A stretch of 64,000 nt of DNA from Neomesorhizobium albiziae (GCF_900114255.1 NZ_FOSL01000012.1:1-64000); one strand, 5' to 3'; positions 6,953-15,993 are shown, numbered from the stretch's first letter. Translations and numbers: made by a program. The notes: a model not told the origin generated them from the letters alone.

Positions 6953-7732
6953 GTGACGAAGGCGTTAAGCGTTCTATGTATGCTGACCCTGTGGGTAGCG
7001 ACTACAGCTCAGGCAGTCGCTACCCAGCTGGTGCCTGTTGCCGTCCAACCTTCAGGACCGGAGGTGCCAGCGAACCTGTTGCGCATCTCCCTGGTGTTCG
7101 CGCAGCCCGTCGGCGAGTACGTCCTGCCACGGCTGGAACTTCGCCGATCAAACGGCGATGTCATCGACAAGCCGTTCTTGGAGCAGCAGCTCTGGTCGCC
7201 CAGCGGCAAGATTGTGACGGTGCTTCTGCATCCTGGGCGCGTGAAGAGCGGGCTTATCGCCCATGACACCGTCGGACCTGTGCTCCACGCCGACGAGTTG
7301 GTGGTGTTGACGTTGGACGGTCAGGAAATCAAGCGCTGGAATGTGGGTGCGAACGACCACGATGGCCCGCGCCCGTCTGGCTGGAACGTCGGAAGCGTCA
7401 TTGCTGGCACACGCGAGCCGCTGGTGGTGGGTTTGGACGTTCCTATCGACGGTCGGGATGTCGACTACCTTGCGATTGCGAACTCGAGTGGTCGCCGAAT
7501 CCAAGGGCGCGCTCGTCTGGATGTCGGCGAAAAGAGATGGACCTTTACCCCCAATACTCCCTGGACTGAATCGCGGTACACGCTGGCCGTCTTCGGCAAC
7601 CTCGAGGATCCTTCTGGCAACCGGCTGAACGGACATTTCGAGTCGCCCGGGACTGCGCCTGAGCCGGCAGCTGCGGACGTCTACATCCCCCTGACGATTG
7701 ATCGAGCGCCGGTGACGCACAAGCGGCGCTGA
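6953..7732 (+). CDS. Secreted protein with C-terminal Ig-like domain, function unknown
   Basis: The 259-aa protein starts at a GTG and opens with a signal peptide (KALSVLCMLTLWVATTAQAV, cleavage near residue 22). Its middle (LLRISLVFAQPVGEYVLP) and end (RDVDYLAIANSSGRRIQGRA, EKRWTFTPNTPWTESRYTLA, LEDPSGNRLNGHFE) resemble SbsA-type Ig-like domains, in which a bacterial Ig strand pattern ends in 'leDpaGN'. It should be periplasmic or surface-exposed. Only 7 bp separate it from the preceding propeller-like gene, so the two probably act together. No enzymatic motif is visible. Confidence 0.7.
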   Translation: MTKALSVLCMLTLWVATTAQAVATQLVPVAVQPSGPEVPANLLRISLVFAQPVGEYVLPRLELRRSNGDVIDKPFLEQQLWSPSGKIVTVLLHPGRVKSGLIAHDTVGPVLHADELVVLTLDGQEIKRWNVGANDHDGPRPSGWNVGSVIAGTREPLVVGLDVPIDGRDVDYLAIANSSGRRIQGRARLDVGEKRWTFTPNTPWTESRYTLAVFGNLEDPSGNRLNGHFESPGTAPEPAAADVYIPLTIDRAPVTHKRR

Positions 7733-7913
7733 CGCTGCGGCGGCCAAACGACTGCTGAAAGGGAAAGGTTCTGCCCCGCGCGTCCCGATCACCGACAAGC
7801 TTCGATGCTGTGATGCCGCGAAGCGGGAGCCCGGCATCGAGCATCGTTCACACAAGGGTCTAAACAACAGTGCGGAGAAGGTTCATCAGCCGATCCGACA
7901 ACAGGAAAGGATC

Positions 7914-8084
7914 ATGAAGAGCTTCAAGTCATCACGGCAGTTGCAGCGCTTCGTCTCGATCCATGATCCGATCGCCAACCTCCTCCACATACTCCGACAC
8001 GACATACCATCTCAACATCATCGCAAGCTGCGAGCGGCCGCCATGCATCTATGGAAAAGGATCGCCCATCTTCCGGCCGCATGA
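7914..8084 (+). pseudogene. IS6-family transposase remnant, C-terminal end
   Basis: A 56-aa frame reads MKSFKSSRQLQRFVSIHDPI, then ANLLHILRHDIPSQHHR, KLRAAAMHLWKR. This matches the typical C-terminus of IS6-family transposases of rhizobia (F-K-S..-QAQRF-S-H-PI-NLF). The DDE domain is missing. It marks the right border of the accessory segment and shows past IS6 activity. Confidence 0.6.
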
Positions 8085-8161
8085 GCACATGCTGCCTGCC
8101 CGTCCTGTCTCGGCTATCGGTAAGTTTACAGTGTCCTGGCGGTCTGTGGGCAAATGAACGG

Positions 8162-8497
8162 CTATAAGTCCTCTTGGATGAAATGTGGACTGACATGTAC
8201 GTCAAGTTGCACCAGCGGCGAATCGCCGATTGCTTTGAAACTGTGAACCTCTCCGGCCTTGATGACAAAGATGTCGCCACCACGGCCTTCGAAAGTCTTG
8301 CCACCGACGGTCCACACTCCGCAGCCTTCACGAATGAACTGAATCTCGTCATAAGGATGCCGATGCGGACCCGGCCCTGAACCGGGCTTCCCGTGGAACA
8401 GGAAGACCGACACACCGGTGTCGCCCTGATCGGCTCCGACAAACTCATGGACAATACCACCAACAAAGGGCAAGTCCTCTTGACGAACGTGATGCAT
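8162..8497 (-). CDS. Cupin-domain protein
   Basis: This is a small single-domain cupin of 111 aa. Motif 1 is visible as GPGPHRHPYDEIQFIREG (G(X)5HXH(X)3,4E(X)6G) and motif 2 as GDIFVIKAGEVHSFKAIG. Two His from motif 1, the Glu and the His of motif 2 would bind a metal. Such proteins are often dioxygenases, isomerases or sensors of small metabolites; no substrate can be assigned. An ATG at 8503 lies directly on the GGAGGA sequence, so the ATG at 8497, with GGAGG seven bases upstream, is the better start. It stands alone on the minus strand between the IS6 remnant and the Argonaute operon. Confidence 0.8.
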   Translation of the reverse strand: MHHVRQEDLPFVGGIVHEFVGADQGDTGVSVFLFHGKPGSGPGPHRHPYDEIQFIREGCGVWTVGGKTFEGRGGDIFVIKAGEVHSFKAIGDSPLVQLDVHVSPHFIQEDL

Positions 8498-8750
8498 TCC
8501 CATTCCTCCTATGCGATTAGATGAGTGTTGCGACAGCTTGGTTTAAAGGTTCTATTTTGGGAAAGGCCCGGAGGTCGGCTCTTGGCATTACGCGCGGATT
8601 CAGGGCAGTCGGCTTAGACGGCAAGAATTGACCCGAAGCCGCCTTTCATCTTCCCTTTTCGTTGCTTGATGGCGGACGTTCACTGTAACCGACGTTCCTA
8701 ACCTTAGCTTGGCATTTCTGCTTTGCCTTCAGGTAGCGCGGAGGCATGTT

Positions 8751-10202
8751 GTGGCTGTTACACTCACAGCCGAATCATACTTCCTTCAAGGCACAAATCC
8801 GGGCATGTCAGTCCCAGCCGGACGCGATGTCGTCCTGATCACCCATGCCAATCCCGAGGACAACATGTTCTCGCGTTGGCTCGGCGCGCGCCTGTCAGCG
8901 GCTGGCTACAAGGTTTGGGCTGATTTGCGCTCATTGCGCGGTGGCGACGACTTCTGGGATGTGATCGACGAAACGCTCCGCACAGTTACTATCAAACAAA
9001 TCGTAGTCGTTTCTCCCCATATCGCCAAAAGTGGAGTCAAGAAGGAACTTGCTATTGGCGACTACATGAGCAAGCAACTCAACGATCCCAGTTTCATGAT
9101 CCCGATCCGGGTTGCGGAGGTAGGCTTCGGGACCCTCCCGCCTGAGTTGCTCCGTCGCAATGTGATCGACGCCTTCCCCAACTGGGCTGCATGCCTCAAG
9201 CCACTTTTGGAAACGTTAGAGGACGCCTGCGTTCCTCGCCTGCAGACAACCGACGGCGCTCTGTTGCGGTCACTGATCAACGCCCAGGAAGCCGGTCGAC
9301 TGGCAATCTTGGAGGAGCCTGAGACGCTTTGGTCGAACTGGTTCGCTATCGATCCGTTGCCCGAAATGCTTCTGCTGTTCGGTGCGAAGGGAACTCGGGA
9401 CCAGTTTGAACGCTGGCTCAAGTCCAGCGGAGTACCTCACGTGGTCCACAGTGGACTTGCTGCCACCTTTTGCGATCCGGCGTCGTTTCAGCAATCGGGT
9501 GGCAATGGCCCGGAACTACAAACTCGGTTCCGGATAACTTTTCCGAGTCTGTTGGATGGCAATGACATAGACCCTTTCGTAAATCGAGCAGATGCTCGAG
9601 TCCACGTCGTCAACATGCTCAGGCAGCACTGGGATCGGGCGATGTCGGTCCGAGGGTTGCAACGTTTCGAGTTCGCCGCCGGCCGGGTTGGCTGGTTCTT
9701 TCCCGACGGTCTCGTCGATGGTCCCGTGAAATTTGTCCTGCCCGACGGCCGTAAGGTGAGCCGCCTGGTATCCGGCAAATTCAAGGACCGGCGGTGGCAT
9801 CTCTGCCTCGTCGCCAAGCCCATGTTGTGGCCTCTGCCTTTTTTCCGAGTGCATGCAAACATGGCACTCTCTCAAGATGGTCGAACTCCTTTGCCAGGCG
9901 CGCAAACGCAACGTGTACGCATGCGACTCACCAAATCTTGGTGGAACGATAAATGGCGCGACCTGTTGCTGGCTGGCATGAACTGGATCGCGCAAGGACA
10001 GTCCTCGATCAACATCGCCGCGGGCAGCGAAAGCCTTGGCGTCTCCAGCCTCCCGCTCAGGATGGAAACGGCGGTTTCATACCGTGCCGAAGAAGTTCGG
10101 TCGTCTGAAGAGGACGAGAGCGGGGAGATTTGGCTCGACAGCAACTTAGACGAAGACGGCTTCGCCGACGATGATCAGGCTGATCCCGAGGGGACGGCCT
10201 GA
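8751..10202 (+). CDS. TIR-APAZ protein of a SPARTA short-Argonaute system
   Basis: The N-terminal ~150 residues are a TIR domain: VVLITHANPEDNMFSRWLGA, GYKVWADLRSLRGGDDFWDV, IKQIVVVSPHIAKSGVKKEL. The Glu of KKEL sits where TIR NADases carry their catalytic Glu. The remaining ~330 residues lack other motifs and are taken as the APAZ domain, which stands in for the N-terminal half of long Argonautes; this rests mainly on context and length. In SPARTA systems the TIR-APAZ/pAgo dimer is activated by guide RNA pairing with foreign DNA, assembles and degrades NAD(P)+, killing or arresting the cell. A GTG at 8751 has GCGGAGG six bases upstream; the ATG at 8805 (MSVPAGRD) is an alternative start. The stop overlaps the pAgo start (TGATG). 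Confidence 0.88.
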   Translation: MAVTLTAESYFLQGTNPGMSVPAGRDVVLITHANPEDNMFSRWLGARLSAAGYKVWADLRSLRGGDDFWDVIDETLRTVTIKQIVVVSPHIAKSGVKKELAIGDYMSKQLNDPSFMIPIRVAEVGFGTLPPELLRRNVIDAFPNWAACLKPLLETLEDACVPRLQTTDGALLRSLINAQEAGRLAILEEPETLWSNWFAIDPLPEMLLLFGAKGTRDQFERWLKSSGVPHVVHSGLAATFCDPASFQQSGGNGPELQTRFRITFPSLLDGNDIDPFVNRADARVHVVNMLRQHWDRAMSVRGLQRFEFAAGRVGWFFPDGLVDGPVKFVLPDGRKVSRLVSGKFKDRRWHLCLVAKPMLWPLPFFRVHANMALSQDGRTPLPGAQTQRVRMRLTKSWWNDKWRDLLLAGMNWIAQGQSSINIAAGSESLGVSSLPLRMETAVSYRAEEVRSSEEDESGEIWLDSNLDEDGFADDDQADPEGTA

Positions 10203-11731
10203 TGTTTCGCGTTCACCAGCTGGACGAACCGCTGCTCCGCGTTGGTCATGATCAAGCACTTGAAGCCCCGAAGGACGGACTTTTCCTTTTCGGGCCAGTC
10301 GAACGAACGCCGGGACTCGCCTTGGCGCGGGTCGGTGTCATTGGTACCTCGACGGGGCTCGGACTTGCGGGAAACTGGATGCAGCGCCTTGCTGGATGGA
10401 TCCCGGGTAAGATGGATCGGCGGAACGAACCCGTCATCTGGGCACCGGCTTGGCCGGGCTTCGAGGCCTGTTTCGGCGTCGGTTTGCCGGAGCGGTCACT
10501 TGCCAACGTTGCGGTGGATGGCGCAGCCGTAGAAGCGGCGATTAAACGCAGCAACCGCGCCGATGCCGTACGAACTGCAGTGAAGATATTTGCCGATGCG
10601 ATTCGCGCGCACCTCCGCACTGAAGAACAGCGGCCCGACCTTTGGCTCGTGGTTATTCCGGATGTTGTGTATCGCTATGGCCGACCCGAGGTTGCTGCAC
10701 CTCCAAGGGCCGAACGCCGTGTGTCCGACATCATCTCGGCCAGGGCCGCGAAGCGTTTTTTTGAGGGTGGCGATCTGTTCCCGGAAACTATGGAAGATGC
10801 CGAGACGTACCTGTTCTCAAGCAACTTCCATCACCAGCTAAAGGCCGAGTTGCTGATCGATCAAATCGCTCTCCAACTGGTGCTGGAAAGCACGCTGGCC
10901 GATCGCAGCATCGTCGATCCGCACAGGCGACCGCGGGGCCTGCAGGACGAAGCGACAGTTGCGTGGAACTTCGGCACCACTCTCTACTTCAAGATGGGTT
11001 CAAAGCCTTGGGCGCTGGCAAATGTGCGACCGGGCGTCTGCTATGTGGGCCTTGTCTTCAAGAGAAATGAGACGCCCCACCAGGTTGGTGAAGCGTGCTG
11101 CGCGGCTCAAATGTTCCTGGACTCGGGCGATGGGCTCGTTTTTCGCGGTGCTTTGGGTCCCTGGTACTCAGACAAGAACCGCGAGTACCATTTGTCGAGC
11201 AGCGCCGCCCAACAACTTATGTCTTCAGTCATCTTGGGCTATGAGGCCAAGCACGGCCATCCGCCCGCGCAACTCTTCATTCATGGTCGCCATCGGTTCA
11301 ACGAGGCGGAGTGGGCGGGCTTCAAAGCCTCAGTGCCAAGCGAGACGTCACTGGTCGGCGTTCGTATACAGAGAGGCGACGACATGCGCCTGTTCCGGCC
11401 GACGGCATCAACTCCCGTTTTGCGAGGCACGGCGGTCGAGATTGGAGCAAAGCACGCTTTTTTGTGGACCCGCGGCTATGTACCGAGGCTTGCCAGCTAT
11501 CAGGGATTCGAGACGCCGAAGCCGTTGTCGGTTCAGATTACTCATGGCGAGGGCGACCTTGCCCAAGTACTTGCTGACGTGCTTGCCTTAACCAAGGTCA
11601 ACTACAATGCCTGCGATTTCGCATCGGGGCTGCCAGTCACCTTAAAATTCGCAGACCGGGTAGGAGAAATCCTAATGGCCTCACCCAAGCTGGTGAGTGC
11701 GCTGCCGCTTCCCTTCCGATACTACGTCTAG
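10202..11731 (+). CDS. Short prokaryotic Argonaute (MID-PIWI), SPARTA type, predicted catalytically inactive
   Basis: The 509-aa protein has the length of a short pAgo, with MID and PIWI domains but no N or PAZ. PIWI landmarks are ATVAWNFGTTLYFKMGSKPW, VRPGVCYVGLVFKR (the first catalytic Asp position is non-acidic), AAQQLMSSVILGYE, PAQLFIHGRHRFNEAEWAGF, and the end KVNYNACDFASGLPVTLKFA with a hydrophobic C-terminus FRYYV. The DEDX tetrad for target slicing cannot be traced, as expected for short pAgos that sense rather than cut. It should bind a guide RNA and recognise complementary DNA, with TIR-APAZ as effector. It shares one base with the TIR-APAZ stop (TGATG), implying coupled translation. 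Confidence 0.9.
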   Translation: MFRVHQLDEPLLRVGHDQALEAPKDGLFLFGPVERTPGLALARVGVIGTSTGLGLAGNWMQRLAGWIPGKMDRRNEPVIWAPAWPGFEACFGVGLPERSLANVAVDGAAVEAAIKRSNRADAVRTAVKIFADAIRAHLRTEEQRPDLWLVVIPDVVYRYGRPEVAAPPRAERRVSDIISARAAKRFFEGGDLFPETMEDAETYLFSSNFHHQLKAELLIDQIALQLVLESTLADRSIVDPHRRPRGLQDEATVAWNFGTTLYFKMGSKPWALANVRPGVCYVGLVFKRNETPHQVGEACCAAQMFLDSGDGLVFRGALGPWYSDKNREYHLSSSAAQQLMSSVILGYEAKHGHPPAQLFIHGRHRFNEAEWAGFKASVPSETSLVGVRIQRGDDMRLFRPTASTPVLRGTAVEIGAKHAFLWTRGYVPRLASYQGFETPKPLSVQITHGEGDLAQVLADVLALTKVNYNACDFASGLPVTLKFADRVGEILMASPKLVSALPLPFRYYV

Positions 11732-11773
11732 GGCGAACGGGACGCGAAGCATCGGACGGCGCTTCCAAAACTT

Positions 11774-11808
11774 CGGGAGTGCCTTTCGGGGCATTGAAGG
11801 CACTCCCG
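11774..11808 (+). terminator. Hairpin downstream of the Argonaute operon
   Basis: A perfect 12-bp stem (cgggagtgcctt at 11774-11785 with aaggcactcccg at 11797-11808) with an 11-nt loop lies 43 bp after the pAgo stop. No T-run follows on the plus strand, so it may be a weak or factor-assisted terminator or an RNA-stabilising 3' structure. Confidence 0.4.
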
Positions 11809-11873
11809 AGAGAATTTCCCGCCCGCCGCAACTCTAATGCGAAATATCGTGACGTTGGCGAGCTCCACACCCT

Positions 11874-11900
11874 AAAAAAGGCCGGCGCGAATGCCGGCCT
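11874..11900 (-). terminator. Rho-independent terminator reading on the minus strand
   Basis: An 8-bp perfect stem (aggccggc/gccggcct, loop 6 nt) is followed on the minus strand by TTTTTT (AAAAAA at 11874-11879). It would end transcription from the small minus-strand frame at 12117-12221, facing the end of the Argonaute operon. A second GC-rich inverted repeat without T-run lies at 12054-12081 (gggccggc/gccggccc). Confidence 0.5.
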
Positions 11901-12116
11901 AATCGTGGTCGGGTTTGTCGGCGATTTGGGGTGGGAGGATAGACGGGATCGCCGATGGGTGGCCTGATGCCCGGCATGTTAACTACCCACGTTACTTATA
12001 CGTAATATACCGGGAACAGCCGGCCAACGATCTGAGAACGGAAGGGGTAAAGCGGGCCGGCCTTCGGGTTTCAGCCGGCCCGGCGGGCTGCTCAGGAAGG
12101 TGGCGTAGGAACAAAT

Positions 12117-12221
12117 TCAAGGCGGCGGGCGTCGGATCATTCTCCACACGAGGACGCAGACCACGGCGATGACGACAACCGTTCCGACGATCTCGGCCAA
12201 GAGTATCAGTTCATCGGTCAT
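12117..12221 (-). CDS. Possible 34-aa single-span membrane peptide
   Basis: A short frame encodes MTDELILLAEIVGTVVVIAV followed by VCVLVWRMIRRPPP: one hydrophobic helix with a basic, proline-ending C-terminus. An AGGGA sequence lies eight bases before the ATG, and a terminator-like hairpin with T-run follows at 11874. These signs support a real small membrane protein, but nothing indicates its role. It is not recognised as a known toxin or transporter subunit. Confidence 0.35.
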   Translation of the reverse strand: MTDELILLAEIVGTVVVIAVVCVLVWRMIRRPPP

Positions 12222-12508
12222 CGGTCGCTTCCCTGCGCATCTGACGGATGTAGGCGGGCGATCCCCCGTCCGTGGAAACCTGCGGAACGGTTGCCGGAGA
12301 GCCTGCGCCGTTTCGAGTTCTCGGTGGTGAAATGAGCCGGGTGTCGCGTGTTTGCCCCTGGCGTATCTGGAGTATTCGGTCAGGTTTAGGGCCACCTTCC
12401 GCCCACTACGGCCTTTTGGAAATGCCCAATACCTGGCGAGCGCTACTTGCTGATGTTGTGACCGCCAGATATCAGGCGCTTCGAAACCACCGGTCGCGGC
12501 CGTCCCGT

Positions 12509-12775
12509 CTAGAGACTGAGATTTGGCTCCGAAATCTGATACTTTCGGTTGGTTTCAGCTACGTCGTCGAGCCGAGTATCGGCGGGAACCATATCCACCA
12601 CCCGTAGCATTCCCAATTCGGCATCGGGGGCAATGTCCCTCAGCCCCAGTGAGTTTCCAAATGTCTCCAGTGTCGCGGTGTCAGGAAACCTCTGCGAGGC
12701 CACCTCGAACCTCGTGGGCTTGAGGACTTTCACGAAGAGTTCGGTCGCCAGCCTGGTGCATCGAATATCCGACAT
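12509..12775 (-). CDS. Small hypothetical protein (88 aa)
   Basis: The 88-aa frame begins MSDIRCTRLATELFVKVLKP and ends with a polar, acidic stretch (TRLDDVAETNRKYQISEPNL). It starts 26 bp after the stop of the secreted protein at 12802-13125, on the same strand, so the two may be co-transcribed. No domain is recognised. The open frame extends further upstream, but that part overlaps the neighbouring gene, so the ATG at 12775 is preferred. Confidence 0.4.
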   Translation of the reverse strand: MSDIRCTRLATELFVKVLKPTRFEVASQRFPDTATLETFGNSLGLRDIAPDAELGMLRVVDMVPADTRLDDVAETNRKYQISEPNLSL

Positions 12776-12801
12776 CTTCTGCGGTGTGGCCGACCGGGTG
12801 G

Positions 12802-13125
12802 TCAGTCTTGCTGAAGCCGCAGTTTCGTCACGGTGCGGCGCACAACACAATGCTTGAAGCCCTCGTACCCTTCGCCATGGTGAAGGCATTGTGAAACATC
12901 CGGGCTGAAGCCGAAAAGGTCCATGCACTGCTCGGTCATTGGGACCAAGGATTGCAGTTTCTGAATTGGTCCTACACCCTTCAGTTCCGCAATGGTGGCC
13001 TTTTGGCAATCGCTATATTGCCACACAGCAGCTCGCCAAAAGTCCCTGTCAACCCTGAGGGTCTCGGCGAAACCAGTGGGCACGGTCGCCGCAAGCGCCG
13101 CCGCCGCGAAAAATGCGGCTCTCAT
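12802..13125 (-). CDS. Small secreted cysteine-containing protein
   Basis: From the ATG at 13125 the frame encodes 107 aa with a signal peptide (MRAAFFAAAALAATVPTGFA). The mature part has four Cys: QYSDCQK, MTEQCMDLF, VSQCLHHGE and FKHCVVRR. This suggests two disulfide bonds in the periplasm. No family is recognised. The frame is open for 109 further codons upstream, which include a second hydrophobic stretch, but the signal peptide favours the internal ATG. An AAAGG sequence lies about eleven bases upstream. Confidence 0.5.
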   Translation of the reverse strand: MRAAFFAAAALAATVPTGFAETLRVDRDFWRAAVWQYSDCQKATIAELKGVGPIQKLQSLVPMTEQCMDLFGFSPDVSQCLHHGEGYEGFKHCVVRRTVTKLRLQQD

Positions 13126-13342
13126 ACCAGGCGTGCCTTTCGACGCAGCAAACACAGCCGCTGGCAAAAGCCCGAGCAGCCATGACAGCCATGCCCGGAC
13201 GGCGAACGCCGACCGCCCATAGTCGCTGAACACATTCTTCGGATCCTGCGCGTCGATTTCGATGCCCAGGAACCCTGATGACAGATGCCGGGAATGACTG
13301 CAAGCGTCTGTCCGACATGTCAGCAATGCTGGAAGCCGGGAA

Positions 13343-13531
13343 CTAAACCTGAGGACGGCAGGCCTCCAAGAGCTGAGCGCACATGAAGGCAGGCGGGCTC
13401 TCCCCATCGCTTTCCAGGGAGCGATACAAACGACGGATATCGGCCGAGACAACGCCGTCTGCTTTCATCACCTGGCGGATGATCGGTTCGGATAGGATTT
13501 CGTCAAGCGTCGGTTCGCGCTCGTCCAGCAT
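13343..13531 (-). CDS. Small conserved rhizobial-type protein (62 aa)
   Basis: The 62-aa protein reads EREPTLDEILSEPIIRQVMK, ADGVVSADIRRLYRSLESD, then a short C-terminal tail. The N-terminal 'PTLDEILSEPIIRQVM-DGV' pattern is familiar from small uncharacterised proteins of rhizobia, where it is often found alone or beside mobile genes. It is mostly alpha-helical and acidic. The function is unknown. No close neighbour shares its strand except the small genes at 12.5-13.1 kb, more than 200 bp downstream. Confidence 0.55.
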   Translation of the reverse strand: MLDEREPTLDEILSEPIIRQVMKADGVVSADIRRLYRSLESDGESPPAFMCAQLLEACRPQV

Positions 13532-13797
13532 GAATCGCCTCCAATTTTTCTGATTGTCCCGGATATAGCCGAGAACCGTGACCGGGTGATGTCAGCCGTT
13601 TTGGCGTATGTAGGAACCCGAGCGTCCAATGTCACGGATTCGGATCGGTCGAACGCGCCGTCCGCCGCGTCAACAATCCAGCAGCAACTTACCGGGCGAG
13701 GAGCAGGATGCTGTGAGGGTCGGCTTACGAGCGGTGCCCATCGCCTGCTTGTGTGATATCTTGAGGATTGTCTTCCAGACCGGGCGACAGGCTTTCC

Positions 13798-15993
13798 ATG
13801 GAACGCAAGCTGGCTGCAATCCTCTCTGCCGATGTTGTCGGCTACAGCCGCCTGATGGGTGCCGACGAGGACGCCACGCTGGAGGCGCTCCGCTTGCATC
13901 GCGAGATCGTTGACGCACTGATTGAAGCGCACCGGGGAAGGGTGTTCAACAGTGCCGGGGACAGTGTCGTCGCCGAATTTCCGAGTGCCGTTGAAGCGAG
14001 TCTTTGCGCCGTCGAAATCCAACAGGATATAGCCCGACGCAACGAGCTCGTCCCCTCCGACGAGCGGCTACAGTTTCGCATTGGCATCAACATCGGTGAC
14101 GTCGTCGCCGAGGGCGGCAATCTGTTTGGCGATGGCGTCAATATCGCGGACCGTGTTCAGAAGCTTGCGGAGCCTGGCGGGGTCTGCGTCTCCCGCAACG
14201 TTTACGATCAGCTTACGAGCAAGGTTAGTTTCAAACTGGAGTCTATGGGCGAGCATCGGGTCAAGAACATTGCATCGCCAATCTCTGTTTACCGAATTCT
14301 CGTCGGCGACGTGTCCAAGCCAAGGTCGGTCATCAAGAAGCTTGCCGGGTTGGTTCGGCAGCCCGGCCGTATCGCCGCGATCGGCGCGCTGCTGTTGGCT
14401 GTCGTTGTCAGTTTGGGGGTCTGGCAGTGGCAACAGCGAGCGCCGGTCCGGGAAGGCTTCCCTTCCCTAGCGGTGCTGGCCTTCCAAAACTTCAGCGACG
14501 ACCCTGCGCTCAATTCACTTGGCCGCGGCATCGCCGAGGACCTCACGACCGCAATGTCCCGCTTTCCCGGCATAACGGTGCTGTCGCGAAACTCGAGCTT
14601 TGGCACTGATTCTACCCACGCGAATGCGGGGCAGGACCTGAAGGTCGATTACATCGTTGAAGGCAGCGTGCAGAAGAAGGGGGATGGGCTGGGCATCAAT
14701 GCCCAGTTGATCGATGTCCATACCGATGCCCACATATGGGCAGAACGCTACCAGGGCAGCGAAGCCTCCGCCCTTCAGAACACGGCCATCGGAAGGATCG
14801 CAAACGCGCTGGCAAGCGAAGGCGGAGCAATCAGAAAGTACGAATACAAGCGGACCGAAGGCAAGGCCAAGGCCGACTTCAGCGAATACGACTACTTTCT
14901 CAGCGGTCACGAGATTATCGCCCGGTTCCCAACCATTGAAGAACACGACCGCGCGGGAGCGATTTGGCGGGAAGGACTTGAGAAATTCCCGACCTCCGCG
15001 CTGCTGCGCGTCTCGCTGGGCTGGTATCATTTCTTCCGCCCCTGGAATTTCAGCACCGACAAAGGGGCGGCAGACTATCGGAGAGCCGGGGAACTCGCAC
15101 GAGGAGCCCTTGCCGAACAGAATACTTCACCGCGTGTCCAATGGAGCGGCCGCAAGCTCATGGCCTACATCCATTGGCTCGAAGATAATTTCGAGCGGGC
15201 TGTTGCGGATGCCGAAGCCGCCGTTGCCCTCGCCCCCTATGATGCCGACACCCTGTCGTTCCTGTCTCGGGTGCAGGCCGCGTCAGGCAACACGGCCCGG
15301 GCATTGGAATGGGTAGAAGAATCCGTCCGCAGCGACCCGACCGTTCAAAGGAACACACGCATACTGGCCTGGATTTACTACCTGACTGGCGAGTACGAGA
15401 AGTCGGTGGAGGCCGCAAAAAGACATCAGGAACTGAGCCGTGTGTTCGGTGACGATGCCAGCTTTTACATGGTTGCGAGCTATGTCCGTCTCGGCCGCCT
15501 GGAGGATGCACGGATGGCGCTCAAGCAAGCGCTCGAGCCTGAACCGCAATGGACCCAGCTGAACGAACGGAATAGTCATCTTGAAAGGCCCTACAAGGAT
15601 TCGGCTGTCTTCGAGCGCCAGCTCGCGGACCTCGCGGCCGCCGGACTGCCGGAACTGCCGTTCGGATATGATGGCGGGTCAAAGGATCGGCTTAATTCGG
15701 AGGAGATCAAGGCGATGATGTTCGGGCACACACTCCGCGCAAAGGATATGCGCTCCGGCTCGTCCTTCACGGATGTAGTTGCCAGTGACGGTACGATCCA
15801 GTCTTTGGGGACCTTCGGCCAGGATACCGCGACGATCCAATATCTTGGCAACTCCCTGATCTGCTATCGGTGGAAAGATGCGGGACCCAATTGTGCGGCC
15901 ATCTTCCGTAGCAGGAACGAAACATCGAAGTCGGCTGGCGTGTTCATTTTCGTGGATGCTTGGGGCGAATATCGGTACTCGGTGGAAAAGTAG
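13798..15993 (+). CDS. Class III adenylate/guanylate cyclase with TM, TolB-like and TPR regions
   Basis: The 731-aa protein begins with a class III cyclase domain (residues 1-170): RKLAAILSADVVGYSRLMGA with the first metal-binding Asp, NSAGDSVVAEF with the second, and FRIGINIGDVVAEGGNLFGD. A single membrane helix follows (about 196-215, AAIGALLLAVVVSLGVWQW). Then comes a TolB-N-like domain (FPSLAVLAFQNFSDDPALNS, DYIVEGSVQKKGDG, AHIWAERYQG) and a TPR region to about residue 610. The cyclase faces the cytoplasm and makes cAMP or cGMP; the rest probably senses in the periplasm. This architecture is common and multi-copy in rhizobia. The ATG at 13798 is chosen over a TTG ten codons upstream because family members start at MERKLAAIL. 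Confidence 0.85.
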   Translation: MERKLAAILSADVVGYSRLMGADEDATLEALRLHREIVDALIEAHRGRVFNSAGDSVVAEFPSAVEASLCAVEIQQDIARRNELVPSDERLQFRIGINIGDVVAEGGNLFGDGVNIADRVQKLAEPGGVCVSRNVYDQLTSKVSFKLESMGEHRVKNIASPISVYRILVGDVSKPRSVIKKLAGLVRQPGRIAAIGALLLAVVVSLGVWQWQQRAPVREGFPSLAVLAFQNFSDDPALNSLGRGIAEDLTTAMSRFPGITVLSRNSSFGTDSTHANAGQDLKVDYIVEGSVQKKGDGLGINAQLIDVHTDAHIWAERYQGSEASALQNTAIGRIANALASEGGAIRKYEYKRTEGKAKADFSEYDYFLSGHEIIARFPTIEEHDRAGAIWREGLEKFPTSALLRVSLGWYHFFRPWNFSTDKGAADYRRAGELARGALAEQNTSPRVQWSGRKLMAYIHWLEDNFERAVADAEAAVALAPYDADTLSFLSRVQAASGNTARALEWVEESVRSDPTVQRNTRILAWIYYLTGEYEKSVEAAKRHQELSRVFGDDASFYMVASYVRLGRLEDARMALKQALEPEPQWTQLNERNSHLERPYKDSAVFERQLADLAAAGLPELPFGYDGGSKDRLNSEEIKAMMFGHTLRAKDMRSGSSFTDVVASDGTIQSLGTFGQDTATIQYLGNSLICYRWKDAGPNCAAIFRSRNETSKSAGVFIFVDAWGEYRYSVEK

